Below, piece after piece: positions 6,671-12,253 of a stretch of 22,752 nucleotides of DNA (positions are counted from its first letter, which is position 1; every line of letters begins with the position of its first letter). The position numbers were made by a program, and so were the translations under genes. Below the pieces are notes generated by a model, which was given only the letters and a program-made list of their open reading frames with translations, had not been told where the DNA came from and ran no database searches. The stretch spans positions 1-22,752 of the forward strand of contig CAYWCX010000016.1 in the NCBI GenBank assembly GCA_964456925.1. The letters run 5' to 3'. This DNA is from JBAZKK01 sp964456925 (GTDB lineage Bacteria > Omnitrophota > Gorgyraeia > Gygaellales > Profunditerraquicolaceae).

Positions 6671-8113
6671 TCATCTCCTCCTTATATTTATCTTCTGGAA
6701 ACCCACTAAACTGACGCGCGGTTTTACGCCGTAGGCCCTTAAGGAAGTAAAGACGATATCGGGTTCCCCGAGCAACGTAAGGGGTATCTTTAACAGGAAT
6801 CCCCCGGAATTAAATTTTAATTCCGTCCCGTCGGGCTTCAGTGCCCCGCGGGAACCCAGCACCTTGAATCTATCACCCTTAGTCATAATGCATATTTTGG
6901 GCATCGCGGCAAACGGTGTTTTATAGTTATAGCCGAAAAGGTAAATCGCGGTGCTGAAATGCCTGTTTAAATCGTCGTTCTTCTTAACCCTGACGTAAAG
7001 GTAAGCGCCGTCGTAGCCGTAGCCGACCTTTATCTTATTTTCTCCTTCTCCGGAAACATAATCCAGGGCCTCGGTCTCATAATGCGCGGCTGTGCCTGTC
7101 TTAGCAGAAAATACCGGTGGGCTGCCGGATTTAGCGTCGGGGGAACTTTTTTGCGGTTCCAGCGTTATTTCAGGATAGTTCCCGAACAACTCATTCCTGC
7201 GCGCAAATGCCAGGAGGTAAAAGGCGCTGCTCTCGGTCTGGCTCTTGTAACACAGTATTGCCTTGTGTTTATTACGCAACTCGCTGGAAGAGAGGCTGGA
7301 CTTTAACCAGCGGATATCGCCTCCTGCCGGATACTGCTTGGGCGGGGCTAATACCAAATCCGGATGGTAATAGCGCGGTATTGGCCAGCGCGGACAATGG
7401 ACAAGATAGGGATAGACCCGGGGAACAGGAATCTCTCCTTTTAAATCGCAGAGCGCTACCTGTAAAAACAGATAAAACGCGATGTGGTCAACATTGGTAT
7501 CCGAGGGGTGAGAAACAAAAATCTTATCCGGCCGGTATTTTTTAAGCACCTGCTTTATATCCGCCAGGATGTTCTCGCCGGTATAAGGCGCGCCGTAGGA
7601 AAGGTTCTTCTTGTAAGGCACCTGCGAGATGCGCGTCAGCATACTCACGAAGGGCTTATCGGTCTGCCAGAAATCCCGCAAGATAGTAAAAGTCCCGAAG
7701 TCCGGGTAACCCAGAAAAACTAACTTTGATTCATTTACGCCTAACTGCTTCATCGCCTTTACGGCTTCCCGCGAACGCACCTCGCCCATATGGATAAACT
7801 CGCCCTTCCTGAAGGTGAGCCGTTTTTCATAGACGATAAAGGCGGCCTGGTTGTGGTCGCCGTTGGTCAGATATACCACCCTAACCTCTGCTCCGGCGGC
7901 AAGGGCCCTCTGGATAATGCCGGCGCAGCCGATAGTCTCATCATCGGGGTGGGGCGCCAGAACCAGGATGCTTTCGCCCTGCCGGATAGACTCAATATCG
8001 TCCACACCTGTTAAAACAGATAACGCGGTTTTCGGGGTACGCAGGCGAACGCAGCCCGTTATAATAAGGGCGCACAGCAGAGTAAAAAGCAGAATCTTTC
8101 GCATAGCAGTCAT
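6671..8113 (-). CDS. PIG-L (LmbE-like) deacetylase lipoprotein with C-terminal CBM9-like domain, 480 aa
   Basis: Residues 1-21 form a lipoprotein signal with Cys after 'IITG', so the protein is probably membrane-anchored outside the cytosol. Residues about 48-290 are a PIG-L deacetylase domain: 'ILVLAPHPDDETIGCAG' with the zinc/catalytic H-P-D-D-E (H55, D57, D58) and the late 'SHPSDTNVDHIAF' with H210. Such enzymes remove N-acetyl groups from sugars. Residues about 345-480 ('GYGYDGAYLYVRVKKNDD', 'FLLKIPLTLLGEPDIVFTSLRAYG') look like a CBM9/DOMON-type beta-sandwich that could hold carbohydrate; this part is less certain. ATG 8113 lies only 2 bases from a -10 element, so ATG 8104 (MRKILLF...) is a likely alternative start. 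Divergent from the CDF gene. Confidence 0.85.
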   Translation of the reverse strand: MTAMRKILLFTLLCALIITGCVRLRTPKTALSVLTGVDDIESIRQGESILVLAPHPDDETIGCAGIIQRALAAGAEVRVVYLTNGDHNQAAFIVYEKRLTFRKGEFIHMGEVRSREAVKAMKQLGVNESKLVFLGYPDFGTFTILRDFWQTDKPFVSMLTRISQVPYKKNLSYGAPYTGENILADIKQVLKKYRPDKIFVSHPSDTNVDHIAFYLFLQVALCDLKGEIPVPRVYPYLVHCPRWPIPRYYHPDLVLAPPKQYPAGGDIRWLKSSLSSSELRNKHKAILCYKSQTESSAFYLLAFARRNELFGNYPEITLEPQKSSPDAKSGSPPVFSAKTGTAAHYETEALDYVSGEGENKIKVGYGYDGAYLYVRVKKNDDLNRHFSTAIYLFGYNYKTPFAAMPKICIMTKGDRFKVLGSRGALKPDGTELKFNSGGFLLKIPLTLLGEPDIVFTSLRAYGVKPRVSLVGFQKINIRRR

Positions 8114-8115
8114 TT

Positions 8116-8144
8116 ATATTAGCATACAAAACCCCCTAAATCAA
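8116..8144 (-). promoter_or_regulatory. Promoter for the PIG-L/adenosine kinase unit, nearly leaderless
   Basis: Minus strand: -35 TTGATT (8139-8144), a 17-base spacer and extended -10 TGCTAATAT with TAATAT at 8116-8121. The predicted start point, near 8109-8110, lies between the two possible start codons (ATG 8113 and ATG 8104). This favours ATG 8104 with a leader of about 5 bases. Confidence 0.5.
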
Positions 8145-8183
8145 TAGAGCATCATCATCCAAAAACTATGCTTCAGGAAATAA

Positions 8184-8211
8184 TTGCAATATCGGCAAAA
8201 TTAGGTATAAT
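8184..8211 (+). promoter_or_regulatory. Promoter for the CDF transporter, leaderless type
   Basis: -35 TTGCAA (8184-8189), a 16-base spacer and a perfect -10 TATAAT (8206-8211). The predicted start point (about 8218) coincides with the start codon region (GTG 8217, ATG 8220), so the mRNA would have essentially no leader. An AAGG sits immediately before the start codon, too close to act as a Shine-Dalgarno. Confidence 0.6.
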
Positions 8212-8219
8212 CCAAGGTG

Positions 8220-9101
8220 ATGGAACAGCACTACCGTAGCGTTAAGCGGATATTGATTTTAATCCTCATGCTCAACTGGGCAGTGGCGTTTGCCAAGGTC
8301 ATCTACGGAATTTTAAGCAGGTGCGCCAGTATGACTGCCGACGGCTTCCATTCCCTTTCGGACGGCGCCTCCAATATCATCGGCCTGGCAGGAATAACCT
8401 TCGCCTGCCTTCCTAAAGATAAAGACCACCCTTACGGCCATAAAAAATACGAGACCTTTTTCTCGCTGGGCATTGCCGGTCTCTTATTCCTGTTGGCCTT
8501 TAACATCATAAAAGAAAGCCTGGATAGATTCTTAAACCCGGTCCTGCCGCAGGTTGGCTTCCAAAACTTTGGGATAATGATAATTACGGTGGCGGTGAAT
8601 TTCTGGGTGATGAATTACGAGCACAGGAAAGGCAAAGAGTTAAAAAGCGACTTTCTGGTTGCCGACTCTATGCATACCAAAGCCGACATCTTTACTTCGT
8701 TTTCGGTTATCGTCACTCTGGTAGCCATTAAATTGGGCTATCCCATCTTTGACCCTATTGTTACAATTCTGATCGCCTTCTTTATCGGTGCCGCCGCATA
8801 CGCAATAGTGAGAGAAAGTTCCCGCGTCCTTTGCGATACCGCGGTAATAATGGACGATAAAAGGATCGCGGATATAGTACTGGGGGTAAAAGGCGTCAAG
8901 ACCTGCCATAAAATCCGTACCCGCGGCAGGCCGGATGACATCAACGTCGACCTGCACGTGCAGGTTGACCCCCAGATGCACATCGATGAGGCGCACCGCA
9001 TCAGTTTCCATATCGAAGAGGCGATTAAAAAAGAAATCCCGGAGGTCTCCGACGTAGTAGTGCATATGGAGCCCCGGGGAAAAGGGAAAAATAAGAATTA
9101 G
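8220..9101 (+). CDS. Cation diffusion facilitator (CDF) transporter, zinc-type, 293 aa
   Basis: This CDF family metal/H+ antiporter has about six membrane helices followed by a cytosolic C-terminal domain (from about residue 205). Motifs seen are 'MTADGFHSLSDGASNIIG' in helix 2 with H-x3-D, 'DHPYGHKKYE' in the next loop, and 'VADSMHTKADIFTS' in helix 5 with H-x3-D. The His/Asp metal site in both helices is the pattern of Zn2+ (and Cd2+) exporters, so efflux of zinc is the best guess. The cytosolic domain ('VHMEP' end, 'DINVDLHVQVDPQMHIDEAH') is the usual dimerising metal sensor. A GTG three bases earlier is also possible. It is the only clear plus-strand gene here and its 3' end overlaps the convergent MFS gene by 4 bases. 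Confidence 0.9.
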   Translation: MEQHYRSVKRILILILMLNWAVAFAKVIYGILSRCASMTADGFHSLSDGASNIIGLAGITFACLPKDKDHPYGHKKYETFFSLGIAGLLFLLAFNIIKESLDRFLNPVLPQVGFQNFGIMIITVAVNFWVMNYEHRKGKELKSDFLVADSMHTKADIFTSFSVIVTLVAIKLGYPIFDPIVTILIAFFIGAAAYAIVRESSRVLCDTAVIMDDKRIADIVLGVKGVKTCHKIRTRGRPDDINVDLHVQVDPQMHIDEAHRISFHIEEAIKKEIPEVSDVVVHMEPRGKGKNKN

Positions 9102-10243
9102 CTGCCTTTAAGTATAAAAAACAGGCAGATGCTTGAAACAACGCCCATCACCCCGCCGAAATAAAAAGGCGCGGCAGCGCCGTAAAACTTCCAGAGCAAC
9201 CCCGCCAACAGCGAAGCAGGCAATAAACCGATCCCCACCAAAGTAGCGTGTAAGCCGATGGCAGCGGCCTTAAGTTCGGACGGAGCAATATCGACTATCA
9301 GGGCCTTCTCCACTCCCTCGGTAAAACCGATGTATAGACCGTACATCGCGAAGAGCAGCCAGAATCCCTGCGCAGAATTATTCACCGCGAACCCCAGATA
9401 GACCAGGCCGTAAAAAAGATACCCCAGGACGAGGATATCCTTCCTGCCGATTTTATCCGAGAGGCGGCCCGCCGGATAAGCCGCCAGGGCATAAATAATA
9501 TTGTAGGCGAGGTAAAAAAGCACTACCTGGCTAAGGGGGTTGCCGAGCTTTTGGGCGCGCAACAGCAGGAACTGGTTCGAGGAATTCCCGAGGGTAAAGA
9601 AGAAACTGAATATCAGGAAAGCCTTCAGCTTCCTGTCCAGGGCCCTCCAGCGCCACTGCGGTTTAGTCTGAGACTTAACGGCAGGAAAATTTTTCTTTTC
9701 CTTAACCAGAAATAAAAACAACACCCCCAAAAAAGCCGGCACCAAAGAAGCCAGAAATATCATCCGGAGGTTCCCCTTGAAACGGGTAATTAAAAAATAG
9801 GCGGCCAATACCCCGATAATTGCGCCTACGGTGTCAAGCGTACGGTGCAGGCCAAAGGCCATGCCGCGGGTGGCAGAAGCAGTGCTGTCGGCAATCAGGG
9901 CGTCCCGGGGAGCGATGCGCACGCCTTTGCCGAAACGGTCGACCAGCCGGCCGGCGAGAACCATACCCCAGCCGGAAGCCAGATAAAGAAAGAGCTTACC
10001 GACGGCGGAACCGGCATAACCGAAGATGGTAAAGGGCTTGCGCAGTCTCACCTTATCCGAAAAATAACCTGAAAATACCTTAAGCAGGCTCGCGAGACTT
10101 TCTGCCGTGCCTTCTATCAACCCCAATATCGCCGGGCTGGCGCCGAGGGTAGCAACCAGGAAAACCGGCAATGCCGGATAGACCATTTCGCTGGAAATAT
10201 CGGTCAATAAGCTGGTAATGCCTAGCAAGATAATATTAAGCAT
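9098..10243 (-). CDS. Major facilitator superfamily (MFS) transporter, 381 aa
   Basis: The protein has twelve predicted membrane segments in two halves. It has an MFS signature loop between helices 2 and 3 ('GYFSDKVRLRKPFTIFGYAG') and its repeat in the second half ('GRLSDKIGRKDILVLGYLFYG'). The start 'LLGITSLLTDISSEMVYPALPVFL' and the motif 'DRFGKGVRIAPRDALIADS' are typical of a bacterial MFS subgroup of unknown substrate, annotated mostly as generic permeases. It lies 10 bases downstream of the M23 peptidase gene and no clear Shine-Dalgarno precedes ATG 10243. It is the last gene of the long minus-strand run. Its stop overlaps the CDF gene stop by 4 bases and no terminator is visible there. 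Confidence 0.85.
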   Translation of the reverse strand: MLNIILLGITSLLTDISSEMVYPALPVFLVATLGASPAILGLIEGTAESLASLLKVFSGYFSDKVRLRKPFTIFGYAGSAVGKLFLYLASGWGMVLAGRLVDRFGKGVRIAPRDALIADSTASATRGMAFGLHRTLDTVGAIIGVLAAYFLITRFKGNLRMIFLASLVPAFLGVLFLFLVKEKKNFPAVKSQTKPQWRWRALDRKLKAFLIFSFFFTLGNSSNQFLLLRAQKLGNPLSQVVLFYLAYNIIYALAAYPAGRLSDKIGRKDILVLGYLFYGLVYLGFAVNNSAQGFWLLFAMYGLYIGFTEGVEKALIVDIAPSELKAAAIGLHATLVGIGLLPASLLAGLLWKFYGAAAPFYFGGVMGVVSSICLFFILKGS

Positions 10244-10253
10244 ATTTCAGGAT

Positions 10254-10742
10254 TTACTGCAGGTATTCTAAAGGGTCCTGGACCAGGCTGCCCCTCCTGA
10301 CTTCAAAGTGCAGGTGCGGCTGGATGCCGGGATAGTTGGCATTACCGGTCTTTCCCACCGCGCCGATTAATTCGCCCTGCCTGATGAAATGCCGCGGCCG
10401 CACGTAGATTTCCGAGAGGTGGCCGTAGACGGTAGCGAGGTTACCGGGATGCTTGATGACCACGAAATTTCCCATCCCTTTATTGCGCTCCGCCTGCACC
10501 ACGATGCCGGAGCGGCTGGCGCGGACCGGGGCACCGACCTCGGCAAACAAATCCACGCCCTGATGCAGCCTGCCGCCGTTACGCGAACTGGCAAAAAGAC
10601 CGTCCCCCATATCGTCAGAACGGATAACAATGGTGCTCTTATAGTCAATGGGGCATAAAAAGTAAGCCTTATCGGTAAAGGAAAGGCTAAAGAAGAGGTA
10701 AAGCGGCAAAAGTATTAACAGCAAAAGCAAAAGTCTTCTCAT
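10254..10742 (-). CDS. M23 family (LytM-type) metallopeptidase, membrane-anchored, 162 aa
   Basis: An N-terminal helix of about 18 Leu/Ile-rich residues anchors or exports the protein. The rest is one peptidase M23 domain. Zinc ligands are visible: H60 and D64 in 'HQGVDLF' and H145 in 'QPHLHFEV', plus 'YGHLS' with H108. M23 enzymes cut peptide cross-links in peptidoglycan. The protein is short and has no LysM or coiled-coil region. I use ATG 10742 because its ATGA overlaps the lnt stop by 4 bases and it opens directly with MRRLLLL. A longer frame from 10793 would add 17 residues from within lnt and hide the signal. It is probably coupled to lnt and secA in envelope assembly. Confidence 0.9.
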   Translation of the reverse strand: MRRLLLLLLILLPLYLFFSLSFTDKAYFLCPIDYKSTIVIRSDDMGDGLFASSRNGGRLHQGVDLFAEVGAPVRASRSGIVVQAERNKGMGNFVVIKHPGNLATVYGHLSEIYVRPRHFIRQGELIGAVGKTGNANYPGIQPHLHFEVRRGSLVQDPLEYLQ

Positions 10743-12253
10743 TTTTTCCTTCTTAAAATGCGCATTATACCATAAAACCCCGCCAGAAAGCAAATCAACA
10801 CTAAAATATCGCCGCGGCGCGTATAAAACGTCAAGCCAGCCTCCCGCAGGTTAATTTTTTCGCTGCGGTAGCCCTTAACGAAGATGTTTTCTCCCTTTTC
10901 GTCCGAAACCAGGGAGATGATTTTGCCGCTTGGCGCGATAAAACCGGAAACTCCGGTGTTGGCAGCGCGCACGACGGGAAGCCTGTTTTCTACTGCGCGC
11001 AATACCGATGCCGAAAGGTGCTGAAAAGGCGCAGCGGACTTTCCAAACCAGCCGTCATTGGTGATGTTTATCAAAAGATTCGCTCCCTTTGCGGCGAATT
11101 GCCGCGATAACTGCGGAAATAAATCTTCGAAGCAAATCAAAACTGAGAATTTAGGTTCAGTAGGTAGTATATAGGATATAGTATGCAGGGTAAAAACAGT
11201 ATATTCTCGGCCGGGGCTGAAATCTCCGATTGGCACGATGGTTTCCAGAAAACTCAAAAATGGTTTAAGGGGGATAAATTCGCCGAAAGGGACGAGGTGT
11301 AATTTATCGTAACGCCGCGGCTGACGGTCACGCCCGGTAATCAGGAGCGCGCTATTATAATAAACATTATTGCGCTCGGTAACCGCGCCCAGCAATAACG
11401 GGATTTTCGCCTTATCCGTAAAATCCCTGGCTTCTTCAAAAAATTCCGGCTCCTGTTCAATTATTGCCGGCAGCGCTGCCTCCGGCCAGATTAGCAAATC
11501 AGGTTTATCCTGGGCTGCCTGCCGGGAAAGCGCAAGATACTCCTGCATAATATAATCTTTGGCGGCCGGCTTCCATTTAAGGCGCTGCGGAATATTGCCC
11601 TGGACAACCGAAACCTTAAGCGAGGAAAAGGCCTTATCCTGATTTATTTTATTTAAGCGCTGGTAGCCGTAGGAAACAACCGCCAGCAACATCAGGACGC
11701 AGATTGCTGCCGCTGTCAGCGATTCTTTTCTCCTGGCAGGATTACGCCAAAGGCAGATTATTTCTTTTAGCGCTACATTAACCGCCATCAGCACAAAGGA
11801 CACTCCGTAGACGCCGGTGATGTCGGCAATCTGGATTATCGGCAGGTTCAAATACTGCGAATAGCCCAGCAATGCCCAGCCGAACCCGCTAAAGAAGTAA
11901 CTGCGCAGGTATTCTAATAAGACCCAGATGCTTGGGAGAAATAGTATGTAGTAGGCAGTATGTAGTATGCAGGACTGGGATAGTATTAAGCCGAAAATAC
12001 CAAAATACAACGCCAGATATAAAACCAGAAGGACCATCCCGACGGCAGTGACGTGTACCAGCCAGTAAACCGTCCCCAGCCAGAAAAGGACGCCCCACAG
12101 ATATGCCAGTAGGAACGCCCTGCCCTTGGAGAGGCCATCCAAAGCCAATAATAAAGGCACCAAAGCAATCCAGGCCAGTATCCCGAGGTTATAATTAGGG
12201 AATGCCGCTGCTAATAAAACTGCGCTAAGAAGCGTTAACAGGAGGCGTTTCAT
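10739..12253 (-). CDS. lnt: Apolipoprotein N-acyltransferase
   Basis: Lnt adds the third acyl chain to lipoproteins at the inner membrane. Residues 1-205 hold about six to seven membrane helices with the conserved 'SGFGWALLGYSQY' and 'IIQIADITGVYGVSF'. Residues 213-460 are the nitrilase-like periplasmic domain with the catalytic triad E258 ('IWPEAALP'), K317 ('RYDKLHLVPFGEF') and C374 ('VLICFEDLFP'). A last helix lies near 480-500. Two short segments look foreign to the family: residues about 93-105 ('QSCILHTAYYILF') and 355-366 ('TLHTISYILPTE'). Both share CCTGCATACTA on the coding strand. Start and stop are tied to secA and the M23 gene by ATGA overlaps. Presence of lnt supports a diderm cell. 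Confidence 0.93.
   Translation of the reverse strand: MKRLLLTLLSAVLLAAAFPNYNLGILAWIALVPLLLALDGLSKGRAFLLAYLWGVLFWLGTVYWLVHVTAVGMVLLVLYLALYFGIFGLILSQSCILHTAYYILFLPSIWVLLEYLRSYFFSGFGWALLGYSQYLNLPIIQIADITGVYGVSFVLMAVNVALKEIICLWRNPARRKESLTAAAICVLMLLAVVSYGYQRLNKINQDKAFSSLKVSVVQGNIPQRLKWKPAAKDYIMQEYLALSRQAAQDKPDLLIWPEAALPAIIEQEPEFFEEARDFTDKAKIPLLLGAVTERNNVYYNSALLITGRDRQPRRYDKLHLVPFGEFIPLKPFLSFLETIVPIGDFSPGREYTVFTLHTISYILPTEPKFSVLICFEDLFPQLSRQFAAKGANLLINITNDGWFGKSAAPFQHLSASVLRAVENRLPVVRAANTGVSGFIAPSGKIISLVSDEKGENIFVKGYRSEKINLREAGLTFYTRRGDILVLICFLAGFYGIMRILRRKK
11156..11191 (-). repeat. Short TAGTATG-type repeat inside lnt, copy 2
   Basis: The plus strand reads as variants of TAGTAT/TAGG units ending in TAGTATGCAG. 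It encodes about residues 355-366 of Lnt, just before the catalytic Cys block, where the family normally needs few residues. It shares TAGTATGCAGG with the copy at 11939-11977. Confidence 0.45.
11939..11977 (-). repeat. Short TAGTATG-type repeat inside lnt, copy 1
   Basis: The plus strand has three TAGTATG-like units (AGTATGTAGTAGGCAGTATG, then TAGTATGCAGG). It encodes residues about 93-105 of Lnt, in the loop or helix before 'LPSIWVLLEYLRS'. It is low in complexity and unlike the surrounding codon use. Confidence 0.5.

Noticed and set aside
11150..11980. CRISPR array or tandem-repeat locus in lnt
   Set aside because: The two repeats are short, imperfect and about 750 bases apart, with no regular spacers; they lie inside an intact coding frame.
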